Of a stretch of 64,000 nt of DNA, positions 46,395-53,732 are shown one piece after another. Position numbers and translations under genes: made by a program. The notes beneath the pieces are model-generated. The model worked only from the letters and a program-made list of their open reading frames with translations. It was not told the origin of the DNA and made no database searches. The stretch is from assembly GCA_900635465.1 (NCBI GenBank), contig LR134135.1, positions 3,472,001 to 3,536,000 on the forward strand. Reading direction: 5' to 3'. Numbering within the stretch: the first letter of the stretch is position 1; each line of letters opens with the position of its first letter. This stretch comes from Lelliottia amnigena (lineage in GTDB: Bacteria; Pseudomonadota; Gammaproteobacteria; Enterobacterales; Enterobacteriaceae).

Positions 46395-46995
46395 GCTGGA
46401 AAGTACCATCAAGCAGCAACATGCGGAACTCAACAACACGCTTCCGGAACTCTTAAAGAGTGAACTGGATAAGTTTAAAGGCGAAACCGAAGAGATCGTC
46501 AAACGCTTCCAGGGGTATGCCAAAGATGTTCTGGAAACGTATTCGAAGTTACAGAAACAAAAATTCGATAACGCGTTCGAGTTGAAAATCGATATTGATA
46601 ATGGCCTGAAGTTAACCAGCATGCTTGCGACTTTAGCGGGTGGTGCATTGCTTTTCTGGAACCCGGCCGGGTGGTTCATTCTGGGCCCTGCAATCGCAGG
46701 AATGGTTTTCGCGTTTTATAAAGCAGTACGCAGTTTCTTCAGTTCCTCTTACAAAATTTCTCAGCAAAAGCAGTCAGCTGACGAAAACCTGAACAAGATT
46801 GCCCGGAGTATGAAGTCAGCAATAGAAGAGGGTATTGACAACGTGTTTCCTGAACTGGAAGAAAAAGTGGTGCAACTTAAATCCATGCTGGAAGAACCCA
46901 CCCGTCAGGCGGCGCAGATTAATAAGATCCTGATTAACGCTACCGCTAACTTACGCCATCTGTCACTCAGCCTAGATATGTCAGGAAATAAGTAA
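46162..46995 (+). CDS. Dynamin-like protein, C-terminal part (LeoB-like), needs frameshift or own start
   Basis: This frame continues the first dynamin from SYGKLAKQLQSDTINAHQLL on. It is helical, with a hydrophobic hairpin at about residues 152-187 (LATLAGGALLFWNPAG, then FILGPAIAGMVFAFY) that should enter the membrane, then a last helical bundle. Its first ATG (46162) has no good ribosome site and lies 233 bases inside the upstream frame. If the A5 tract lost one A, a single 733-residue protein would result. Its stop overlaps the next gene by one base (TAATG). Confidence 0.7.
   Translation: MSLPSCPYLQKESYGKLAKQLQSDTINAHQLLDISLASLKTRLKDQSETAVDAFRSRARKQIYREIEDDIGNDRFKDELESTIKQQHAELNNTLPELLKSELDKFKGETEEIVKRFQGYAKDVLETYSKLQKQKFDNAFELKIDIDNGLKLTSMLATLAGGALLFWNPAGWFILGPAIAGMVFAFYKAVRSFFSSSYKISQQKQSADENLNKIARSMKSAIEEGIDNVFPELEEKVVQLKSMLEEPTRQAAQINKILINATANLRHLSLSLDMSGNK
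46187..46200 (+). other. Frameshift point between the two dynamin frames
   Basis: The bases GCAAAAAGAGAGT hold A5 at 46190-46194. In frame one they read GCA-AAA-AGA-GAG; in the downstream frame AAA-GAG-AGT. A lysine tRNA on AAA could slip forward by one onto AAA while the rare Arg codon AGA waits in the A site, which would give a +1 shift. An extra A by mutation or sequencing error explains the data equally well. Confidence 0.5.
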
Positions 46996-48701
46996 TGGAA
47001 AAGACACTCGATGTATTCAAATCGCAGCAAGCGAAGAATCTTGAAATCCTTAATAATCTGAATGCATTTCTGCAGCAAGGCGAAGCGTTTGGTATTCAAA
47101 CAGAACCGCATTTGCTGCAAAAATTGCAGACGGCAAAAGAGAATGCTTCTAATGGAAAACTGCATATTGCGTTGATTGGTGGTTTTTCTGAAGGGAAAAC
47201 CTCTATTGCAGCAGCCTGGATGGAGAAACTGGATAAGGCGAGTATGAATATCAGCCACCAGGAATCATCAAACGAGGTAAAAGTTTATGATGTTGGTTCT
47301 GATTTTGTGCTGATTGATACCCCCGGGCTGTTTGGCTTTAAAGAACAGTTCGATGAAGGGACGCAGTCCATGGAAAAATACAAAGACATGACGAAGAAAT
47401 ACGTCAGTGAAGCGCATCTTGTCTTGTATGTCATGAACTCCACCAACCCGATCAAAGAAAGCCACAAACAGGATCTGGAATGGCTGTTCCGTACGCTGAA
47501 TTTGCTCGATCGGACTGTCTTTGTTCTCAGCCGTTTTGACGAAGTCGCGGATGTGGAAGATGAAGAGGACTACCAGTCCAACGCCAGCGTAAAATGTCAA
47601 AATGTGGCATCACGCCTGCACGATTTAATCGCTCTTACGCCAAAAGAACGTGAGGAGTTAAGCATAGTGGCTGTCGCCGCCAACCCATTCGATATGGGTA
47701 CAGACTATTGGCTTGAAAATCCTGAGAAGTTCCGCACGCTTTCGCATATCAGCATGCTACAGACCGCGACCAGTCAAAAAATTGCGCTTAGTGGCGGCCT
47801 TCAGGCTTTGGGTGAAGAGACGAAGAAAAGCGTTATTCGTGACATCCTTACGCGCAAATTGCCCGTTGCCATTGAGAACGATGAACGCATCAGCGAAGAG
47901 GTTGCCGAACTTGCTGTCATTCATCAGCGGATGCGTAACGAAATGATCGGTATGGAAAAGGACATGGCGGCAACTCGTACCGCTCTGCGAACATTTGTCA
48001 CCGATTACTTCAGCGATTTGATCCTTCAGGCTGAGGGATTAAGCATGGAAACGTACCTGGCCTTTTTCGAACGTGAAGTCGGTGATAAGGGCATTGTTCT
48101 TTCAACACGTCTGCAAAACGAATTTGATCGACGAATTCAGTCCGTCTCTCAGGCGCTTGAAAAAATGCAGATTGGCTATAATGCCGAAATTAACCATTAC
48201 AACGGAACGCTATCCGCTATGGGTAAGCAGGGTCTGAATTATGTGGTGAAGAGTAAAGTCATCAACAATACGACCGTACTTGCCGCTCGTGATGGTGTGG
48301 TTTCGCTAGCAAAAATGGTTGGCCTGGATCTCGGTAAGATACTGAGCTTCAAACCCTGGGGAGCGGTCAATTTGGCAAAAGGTCTGAATGGACTTCTCTC
48401 CTTTGCAGGATTGGCTCTGGAGGCGTGGGATTCGCTGGAACAGGCGAAGCGTGAAAAGCAGTTTGCCAAAACTATTCAGGATATGGTGGCAAACTTCCGC
48501 GCTCAGCGTGAAGAGTTAATTGGCATCCTCAATGCACCTGACTATGTTGAGCGTTTCTTCTCAGGCTACGTGATGATGAATGACGAACTCGAAGGGTTAG
48601 AGAAGACATTACGCCAAAGTAAGGAACGCCAGGCGCAATTTGCTAAATGGCGCGATCAGGTTGAAGCCATTGACGCTGAATTCACACGCGTAAATGCCTG
48701 A
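46995..48701 (+). CDS. Dynamin-like GTPase, LeoA-like
   Basis: This 568-residue protein has P-loop GGFSEGKTS (residues 62-70), switch DTPG (108-111) and the specificity motif SRFD (179-182), then long helical stalk regions (about 280-400 and 500-568) and a hydrophobic patch near VVSLAKMVGLDLG / LLSFAGLALEAW. The short P-loop form and the pairing with a second dynamin resemble LeoA of enterotoxigenic E. coli, reported as a bacterial dynamin linked to membrane-vesicle and toxin release. The start ATG overlaps the stop of the preceding frame (TAATG), so translation is coupled. The frame is intact. Confidence 0.8.
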   Translation: MEKTLDVFKSQQAKNLEILNNLNAFLQQGEAFGIQTEPHLLQKLQTAKENASNGKLHIALIGGFSEGKTSIAAAWMEKLDKASMNISHQESSNEVKVYDVGSDFVLIDTPGLFGFKEQFDEGTQSMEKYKDMTKKYVSEAHLVLYVMNSTNPIKESHKQDLEWLFRTLNLLDRTVFVLSRFDEVADVEDEEDYQSNASVKCQNVASRLHDLIALTPKEREELSIVAVAANPFDMGTDYWLENPEKFRTLSHISMLQTATSQKIALSGGLQALGEETKKSVIRDILTRKLPVAIENDERISEEVAELAVIHQRMRNEMIGMEKDMAATRTALRTFVTDYFSDLILQAEGLSMETYLAFFEREVGDKGIVLSTRLQNEFDRRIQSVSQALEKMQIGYNAEINHYNGTLSAMGKQGLNYVVKSKVINNTTVLAARDGVVSLAKMVGLDLGKILSFKPWGAVNLAKGLNGLLSFAGLALEAWDSLEQAKREKQFAKTIQDMVANFRAQREELIGILNAPDYVERFFSGYVMMNDELEGLEKTLRQSKERQAQFAKWRDQVEAIDAEFTRVNA

Positions 48702-48722
48702 TGCCTGAAACGGTTTGGCGTC

Positions 48723-48757
48723 TGGCCAGGGTGCTCCCGCTGCGGGCATCCTGGCCA
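48723..48757 (+). terminator. Hairpin after the leoA-like gene
   Basis: TGGCCAGG / CCTGGCCA forms an eight-pair outer stem with further inner pairing (GTGCTCCCGC / GCGGGCAT region). No T run follows, so it is a weak terminator candidate. Confidence 0.5.
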
Positions 48758-48812
48758 CTGAGAATATTGTGCGGTCATAAAACGGTGCAGAACATATTGT
48801 GAAAGCCGATCG

Positions 48813-48905
48813 TCAGGCGCGAGTGCCTGAAAAGGGCAATACTCCTTTAATCGCTTTATCAGCAACCCCAACCACTGCCGCCTTGCTTGCCAATACACCT
48901 GCCAT
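48813..48905 (-). pseudogene. Possible gene remnant or micro-ORF
   Basis: On the minus strand, after AGGGGATGTT, a 30-codon frame reads MAGVLASKAAVVGVADKAIK and then GVLPFSGTRA. The start is well placed, and the alanine/valine-rich helix looks like a protein N-terminus cut short. I do not recognise it. Chance is quite possible. Confidence 0.25.
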
Positions 48906-49068
48906 AACATCCCCTACTTGAGATTTATCGACGATTAACGCCCATCGTTTTACCTGATAACTTTCTGTTACGAAAAGGAGTTTCACTTAAGTTCAACGTT
49001 TATTGCTCACATAGCAGTTGTTTGTAAAATGACCGACAGGATTATACCCATAGCAAGTAGAGGGATTT

Positions 49069-49542
49069 GTGCAGCAATACACCAACGAGCTAACCGACGA
49101 AATAATAAAATCATCCTCTCAACCACCATTCACACCAGAAGAGATCGCCACATTTGACGAAAGCACGCAGCCGGAAGTGTTAAATCTGACCACACGATTT
49201 GCCACCTGCCCTGTCAAGCTAATATTCAGAATAGCAACGGTCGGAAGTCTTACCCGTAACGGTGGCGTTCTTCGAAAAGCATCAGGTAAGAGCACTGCTG
49301 GAGGATTTCAGGTCACACGAATAGGAGATAAGATTGTATACGCTGACGGCAGTGAAGCCACTATCATTTCTGGTGCTGGCAAGGCTCGAGTCATGCAGGG
49401 AGCATCCGCTGCACTGGTTGGAAGTATGCTTGATAATGGCGATGAAATAATCTCAACACCACAATCCAGCAATCGACTGGTATTCCGTGAGGGTGACTCT
49501 CTCCCGGAAGGATTCCTGATCATGCCTGGGAGTAAACACTAA
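49069..49542 (+). CDS. PAAR-domain protein
   Basis: The GTG at 49069, preceded by AGAGGG, opens a 157-residue frame. After a 55-residue N-terminal segment, the C-terminal 100 residues show the PAAR pattern of short strands with glycine turns: VGSLTRNGGVL, GFQVTRIGDKIVYADG, TIISGAGKA, ALVGSMLDNGDEIIST. PAAR proteins cap the VgrG spike of type VI secretion systems and recruit cargo. The stop TAA overlaps the next ATG (TAATG), coupling it to the effector candidate. No VgrG or T6SS core gene lies in the window. The domain call is from pattern only; metal-binding histidines are not obvious. Confidence 0.65.
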   Translation: MQQYTNELTDEIIKSSSQPPFTPEEIATFDESTQPEVLNLTTRFATCPVKLIFRIATVGSLTRNGGVLRKASGKSTAGGFQVTRIGDKIVYADGSEATIISGAGKARVMQGASAALVGSMLDNGDEIISTPQSSNRLVFREGDSLPEGFLIMPGSKH

Positions 49543-50669
49543 TGGGTGCTAAAGGGAATTATCTGCTCAGGGGTGATAAGACGGTTTGTGGTGGAAGGAT
49601 CCTTGAAGGATGGAGCGATCATCAGTTCTTCGATAAAGACATGGCGTGCGAAGGTCATAAAGTGACTTGCGGCAAACATCCCGGGTATTACCGTATTTGC
49701 GGCGGGCTTGAAGACGACGATATACATGGTAAAAGGATTGCTGGAACGCTACACAGCTATAGTTCATGCCCCTGCAAATCGAAATTTGTTCCATCAAACT
49801 GGGATGATGACTACGAATTTGGTGGAGAACCAACAGTAACGCACATGGATTTGTCTCACCTCGTCGAGATGCCTGTACTTCCGGGACCAATTGCGGATCC
49901 TAAAACTGATAGCTTTGCTGACACCTGCAAACCCGAAGATAACCCGCTCTTGAACGGCGTTTATATCTGGACTGAAACCATCGAAACCGGACACGCTTTT
50001 GTTGCCGTGCATGAAAACAATACTGTATACATTTACACCCATGGCAGATACGGAAGAACTGGTGGGCCATTCGGAATGACGGGTGATGGTATTCTCGATT
50101 TTATGAAAGGTGATGATGCCCGAGACTATTACAGAAAAGAACTTTACGAAAACGACGCTCGAGTTTTTAAAATCAATGATGCAGTCATACCAGAAACCCG
50201 TGCATTCTTTGAAAATTTGTGGAAAGAAGGGCGAAAGCCCATAGGGGTAGAGGAAAACAGTGCTACAGATCGAACTGGTCTCTCTATTGACTCCTACGAT
50301 GTAACGGGAAGCAACTGCACAACGCACACAGTAGCTGGCATAAAAGCCGCAGGCTCAACGATCTTTGATACAAGTTACAGCTCAAAAAGCACTCTGCTTC
50401 CTATTGAATCAGAAGAGCATTTCACCATACCAGTATCATTGCAAAATTACCTTCTCAGCAAAAGCCGAAGCCTACATTCAATGGCTGTTGTAGAAGTTAC
50501 TGGCGAGTTTAAAAACCTGTATCCGAACGTGAACGGACAACACGTATCCCCAGAAGGTAGGGCAGGCAAAGCCAAACGATACGCCGCAGAAACAATGTCT
50601 TCACTAGGTTCGATTTCTCCATACTCAGGCGAAAATGTTGGCGCTGTTCTTGGAGATTATGATGAGTAG
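49542..50669 (+). CDS. PAAR-like cargo effector candidate with C-terminal papain-like domain
   Basis: The 375-residue protein starts MGAKGNYLLRGDKTVCGG. Residues 1-85 are PAAR-like and cysteine-rich (MACEGHKVTCGKHPG, RIAGTLHSYSSCPC, KFVPS), a start I know from type VI cargo proteins of enterics. Residues 135-310 look like a permuted papain/NlpC-type hydrolase: His151 in ETGHAFVAV, then Cys259 in GSNCTTHTVAG, resembling the NCTT cysteine motif of DUF4105-like proteins. The order His before Cys is the mark of the permuted fold. The target could be peptidoglycan, lipid or protein. It overlaps the following small membrane protein gene by eight bases, as effector-immunity pairs often do. Function is inferred, not shown. 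Confidence 0.6.
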   Translation: MGAKGNYLLRGDKTVCGGRILEGWSDHQFFDKDMACEGHKVTCGKHPGYYRICGGLEDDDIHGKRIAGTLHSYSSCPCKSKFVPSNWDDDYEFGGEPTVTHMDLSHLVEMPVLPGPIADPKTDSFADTCKPEDNPLLNGVYIWTETIETGHAFVAVHENNTVYIYTHGRYGRTGGPFGMTGDGILDFMKGDDARDYYRKELYENDARVFKINDAVIPETRAFFENLWKEGRKPIGVEENSATDRTGLSIDSYDVTGSNCTTHTVAGIKAAGSTIFDTSYSSKSTLLPIESEEHFTIPVSLQNYLLSKSRSLHSMAVVEVTGEFKNLYPNVNGQHVSPEGRAGKAKRYAAETMSSLGSISPYSGENVGAVLGDYDE

Positions 50670-50931
50670 TTCAACTAAAACCATTCTTAGATGGGCTGGA
50701 ATAGTCACAGTATCACTTTGCTACTTTATTACTCTGATAGCATCAACATTCACTTTTAGTGCATTTAGGGAAAGAGAAAGTGTGCGTTTTTCTGGCCCAA
50801 TCTCATTAAAAGCCTACCAAGCTTCGATAGACTCGATCATGCAAGCCACTGATGGTGTTTTTACTGTCGCCCTGTTTGGCTTTGCGATCTGCGTACCTCT
50901 GATTCTGCTTATCTTTAAAAAAGTAAGATGA
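50662..50931 (+). CDS. Small two-helix membrane protein, probable immunity protein (copy A)
   Basis: From the ATG at 50662 (or 50659), seven bases after GGAG, the product is 89 residues: MSSSTKTILRWAGIVTVSL. Helices lie at about 9-30 and 66-86, with a loop of about 35 residues (SFRERESVRF to SIMQATDG); the end IFKKVR is positive. Both ends should be cytoplasmic and the loop periplasmic, where it could bind a periplasmic toxin. It overlaps the effector gene. Two further paralogues follow in tandem. I know no named family for it. Confidence 0.65.
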   Translation: MSSSTKTILRWAGIVTVSLCYFITLIASTFTFSAFRERESVRFSGPISLKAYQASIDSIMQATDGVFTVALFGFAICVPLILLIFKKVR

Positions 50932-50932
50932 T

Positions 50933-51218
50933 TTGGAAACACTCATAAACACGAACAGTGGCATAAAATTTTTCTTACGATGGGGAGGGATTTTCATCGT
51001 TAGCTTGGGTTACTTCTTCGGTCTGTTTGTCGCCTCACAAGCATTCGCGGTTTTCTCTGAAAATCAGACTCTTGTCTCAAACCCTGTTCCATTAAAAGAG
51101 TATTACCAAGCTGTTGATTCACTTGGTCAAGCTACAAGCGGTGTTTTTTTATGTGGCAATTTACGGTTTCGCTGTCTGCGTACCTCTGATCCTACTTATC
51201 TTCAAAAAGGTGAGATGA
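50933..51218 (+). pseudogene. Second copy of the small membrane protein (copy B), frameshifted
   Basis: The TTG at 50933, two bases after the copy A stop, starts METLINTNSGIKFFLRWGG and continues to SLGQATSGVFL. After a run of seven T (51144-51150) the frame is lost. With six T it would read GVFYVAIYGFAVCVPLILLIFKKVR-like to the stop at 51216-51218, giving 94 residues with the same two-helix plan and the same IFKKVR end as copy A. It is therefore one base from intact: a pseudogene, a phase-variable tract or a base-call error. Confidence 0.7.
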
Positions 51219-51219
51219 T

Positions 51220-51509
51220 TTGGAGAGCCGCGAAGCGATTGCGAGTAGAACAAAAACGATTCTTCGGTGGGGAGGCATTGCTTTAGTTTTCGCCATCTAC
51301 TCTATCGCCCTGATGATTCCCAGTGCTTGATTTTGGGTTAACCCGGAAATACAACGGCCCCCCCTTCAACAGGTGAGATGGAAGCCCGTTTATGTGAGGC
51401 GATCATAGATGACTTATCGCGTTCAGTGGATAACCTCTTGATCAAAGCATTTTTCGGTAGTGCCATTTGCCTTGTTTTGGTCTTGCTCATTTTCAAGAAG
51501 GTGAGATGA
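51220..51509 (+). pseudogene. Third copy of the small membrane protein (copy C), decayed
   Basis: A TTG at 51220, in the same spacing after copy B, starts LESREAIASRTKTILRWGG and its first helix (IALVFAIYSIALMI), but stops at 51330. A separate frame from the ATG at 51378 to 51509 encodes the second half (EARLCEAIIDDLSRS, then CLVLVLLIFKKVR). The join lies in a seven-C run (51358-51364) and nearby stops, so more than one change is needed to restore it. The second part has its own ribosome site (CAGGTGAG) and could be made as a 43-residue single-helix peptide. Confidence 0.65.
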
Positions 51510-51963
51510 CAGCCAAAGGCTGGAATCCACCAGCCTTTCCCCCTTCCCCCCGATTTTAGGCAATAGAAGCCATAAAGCCCCGTTGGTGATACAGCAACAA
51601 GCGGAGCGTAGCGACTTCATCGGATTGTCAGAAGGATCACACCTTATCAGGATAACCGTGTACCCATCGGGAAACACTCGTGAGTGTCACCCTTGCGGGA
51701 GCGTGGCTGAAACGCTGATAGAACCTACATGTCGTTTGTAGGTACGTTATTAACATAAACCTGTTTACGAGGCTCTGAGAGCCGCACATCGGCTTGAAAT
51801 GCGTGTGATCAGTCTGTTGTAAGAGACAATGCCCGGATCAGGCTTTTCCTTCACGTTGTGCTATCGCGGTGTGAGGTTGAAACTGCCGCCGCCGAAATAG
51901 TTATACTCTCACTTCCATAGTAACTATCCGTGACAACTAACAGTGTAATCCCCGTTGGTACTT
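51510..51963. other. Right part of the island, no gene recognised
   Basis: No frame on either strand is convincing. A small hairpin ACCTACA / TGTAGGT lies at 51723-51743. The sequence looks like debris of earlier insertions, which fits a position next to a tRNA gene. Confidence 0.5.
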
Positions 51964-51984
51964 CGTCGTTCAATGGTAGAACGA
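51964..51984 (+). repeat. Inverted partial copy of the tRNA-Gly D-arm
   Basis: These 21 bases equal positions 6-26 or so of the nearby tRNA-Gly(CCC), read on the opposite strand, in 20 of 21 positions (17 in a row: GTTCAATGGTAGAACGA). The rest of a tRNA is missing: the following bases do not form an anticodon arm. It may be a scar of site-specific recombination at the tRNA or a pseudo-tRNA fragment. Confidence 0.75.
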
Positions 51985-52072
51985 TCACGGCAACTTACTT
52001 TAAGGTAAGTTGTTGATAGCGAAACACGTTTAAGCCAGCTACTGGCAGTGTTTTGCCACAAGGGGAGAGATC

Positions 52073-52146
52073 TGGAGCGGGCGAAGGGAATCGAACCCTC
52101 GTATAGAGCTTGGGAAGCTCTCGTTCTACCATTGAACTACGCCCGC
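52073..52146 (-). tRNA. glyU: tRNA-Gly (CCC)
   Basis: The minus strand forms a 74-nt cloverleaf: acceptor GCGGGCG with matching CGCCCGC, D-arm GTTC..GAAC, anticodon stem GAGCT / AGCTC around TTCCCAA (anticodon CCC), T-arm with GGTTCGATTCC and an encoded CCA end. It equals E. coli glyU, next to ygeR, the place where the ETT2 region ends in E. coli. It reads glycine codon GGG. Confidence 0.97.
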
Positions 52147-52227
52147 TTTGATGGTGCGTAAGGCATTATAGACCTTACGCTTTTTCGCACAAGTCACTCA
52201 CGCGCTAACCGGTGATTAATTAACCGT

Positions 52228-52923
52228 TTAGCATTTTGGCTTACTGCCCTGCGCAGGCAGATAGCGCTGAGGATCGATAGCGGTTGCACGGTAACGAATC
52301 TGGAAATGCAGGGCAACAGAACTCGCGCCCGTGCTGCCCATCGTCGCGATCTTTTGCCCGGCTTTCACATTTTGCCCGTTATTGACCAGCAACGAGTCGT
52401 TGTGCGCATAGGCGGTAATGTAGTCTTCGCCGTGCTTAATCATGATTAAATTGCCATAACCGCGCAGCTGATTCCCCACATAGACCACTTTTCCTGCTCC
52501 GGACGCATAGACTGGCGTACCGCGTGAGCCCGCAATATCGATCCCTTTATTGCCGCCCTCTGCCGTCGAATACGGGGTAATCACTTTTCCGCTGGCAGGC
52601 CAGACCCAACAGCGCTGTCCGACCGGCGGCCATGACGATTGCGGCACAGCGTAAGACGGCGTCACCTTGGCGGTTTTACCCTTCGAGGAAGAGGATTTTT
52701 TCGCCGTCGAGCTACCGCTATTGAGCCTGAGCTTTTGCCCTATTTCGATGGTATAAGGTGCAGAAATATTGTTCAGGCGAGCCAAGTCTTTCACGCTCGT
52801 TCCGGTTGAGCGCGAGATTTTATAGAGTGTGTCGCCGCGCTTAACGGTGTAGACCGCGCCGGAGTAGCTTCCCGAATCAGATGATTTACTGCCAGAACAG
52901 CCCGCCAGCAGCAATGCCAGCAT
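52228..52923 (-). CDS. actS: ActS (YgeR), LysM/LytM amidase activator lipoprotein
   Basis: The protein has lipobox LLAGC, a LysM domain (VYTVKRGDTLYKISRSTGTS) that binds peptidoglycan and a C-terminal LytM/M23 domain (GGNKGIDIAG, TAYAHND, ALHFQIRYR) lacking the full zinc-ligand set. E. coli ActS activates the periplasmic amidases, mainly AmiC. The ATG at 52923 leaves only eight residues before the lipobox Cys. In frame upstream to 52977 the reading RRKPDENPLSALFCL gives a proper signal peptide, but there is no ATG, GTG or TTG after the TGA at 52987-52989. So either a non-standard start is used or the 5-prime end carries an error. Start unsure; identity sure. Confidence 0.9.
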   Translation of the reverse strand: MLALLLAGCSGSKSSDSGSYSGAVYTVKRGDTLYKISRSTGTSVKDLARLNNISAPYTIEIGQKLRLNSGSSTAKKSSSSKGKTAKVTPSYAVPQSSWPPVGQRCWVWPASGKVITPYSTAEGGNKGIDIAGSRGTPVYASGAGKVVYVGNQLRGYGNLIMIKHGEDYITAYAHNDSLLVNNGQNVKAGQKIATMGSTGASSVALHFQIRYRATAIDPQRYLPAQGSKPKC

Positions 52924-53132
52924 CAGGCAGAAAAGAGCACTCAGGGGATTCTCGTCAGGCTTCCTGCGAACAAAACGGATCCTTGGTCAAGGTAAATGGC
53001 GTCCTATGATAACAGCCTAAATCCTGTTGCCAACTTTTGCCGGTAATACATATTTAAGCTCGCGGCGACAACTCGTTTGGGAAAGAGTGAGATATAATTT
53101 CGCCATCCCGTCGTTCGGGTACTGGAGTCGGA

Positions 53133-53684
53133 ATGAGCATACAAGAACACGTCATTTTGGTTAACGACCAGGGAGAGGTTGTTGGCACTCAGGAGAAGTA
53201 CGCTGCGCACACTTCTCATACCTCGCTGCATTTAGCTTTCTCTTCGTGGCTGTTTAACGATCGGGGTCAATGCCTTGTTACCCGCCGCGCACTGAGCAAA
53301 AAAGCCTGGCCTGGCGTTTGGACAAACTCGGTCTGCGGCCATCCACAAATCGGCGAAACCACCGAACAGGCGATAGAACGCCGCTGTCGTTTCGAAGTCG
53401 GCGTAGAGATCGCGCATCTTACGCCGATCGCAGCAGATTTCCGTTACTGTGAGATCGATCCTTCGGGCATCGTTGAAAACGAAATTTGCCCGGTATTTGC
53501 AGCACAGATTGTCAGCCCGCTCAGGGTAAATCCCGACGAGGTGATGGACTATCAGTGGGTTGAACTGGCGTCACTGTTACGTACCCTGGAGGCCACGCCG
53601 TGGGCTTTCAGCCCGTGGATGGTTTCGGAAGCGGCTAACGCGTGTGAAAAACTCAGACAGTTCGCCGATAACCTAAAGGCATAA
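53133..53684 (+). CDS. idi: Isopentenyl-diphosphate delta-isomerase
   Basis: The 183-residue Nudix-fold enzyme (E. coli 182) interconverts isopentenyl and dimethylallyl diphosphate. Active-site Cys68 is in [10 protein letters not shown], and the catalytic Glu in [12 protein letters not shown]. Metal-binding residues are in [16 protein letters not shown]. It is non-essential in organisms with the MEP pathway. It is divergent from actS and converges on lysS, sharing a terminator with it. RBS: CTGGAG before the ATG at 53133. Confidence 0.95.
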   Translation: MSIQEHVILVNDQGEVVGTQEKYAAHTSHTSLHLAFSSWLFNDRGQCLVTRRALSKKAWPGVWTNSVCGHPQIGETTEQAIERRCRFEVGVEIAHLTPIAADFRYCEIDPSGIVENEICPVFAAQIVSPLRVNPDEVMDYQWVELASLLRTLEATPWAFSPWMVSEAANACEKLRQFADNLKA

Positions 53685-53685
53685 A

Positions 53686-53718
53686 AAAAGCCCCGACGTG
53701 ATAAACGCCGGGGCTTTT
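53686..53718. terminator. Bidirectional terminator between idi and lysS
   Basis: AAAAGCCCCG / CGGGGCTTTT forms a 10-pair stem around a 13-base loop, with A and T runs on both sides. Confidence 0.92.
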
Positions 53719-53732
53719 CAATCGTTACGGTA

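Larger units (their letters stand above)
48702..49068. other. Gap between the dynamin operon and the PAAR operon
   Basis: The first part holds a strong hairpin (48723-48757) that may end the dynamin operon. The middle holds a 30-codon minus-strand remnant. The last 100 bases are AT-rich and should contain the promoter of the PAAR operon. No complete gene is seen. Confidence 0.5.

Noticed and set aside
51423..51677. An 84-codon minus-strand frame across immunity copy C
   Set aside because: It opposes the paralogue signal, has no ribosome site and no likeness to known proteins.
51964..52040. A second functional tRNA gene on the plus strand
   Set aside because: Only the D-arm region matches; the acceptor, anticodon and T arms cannot be formed.
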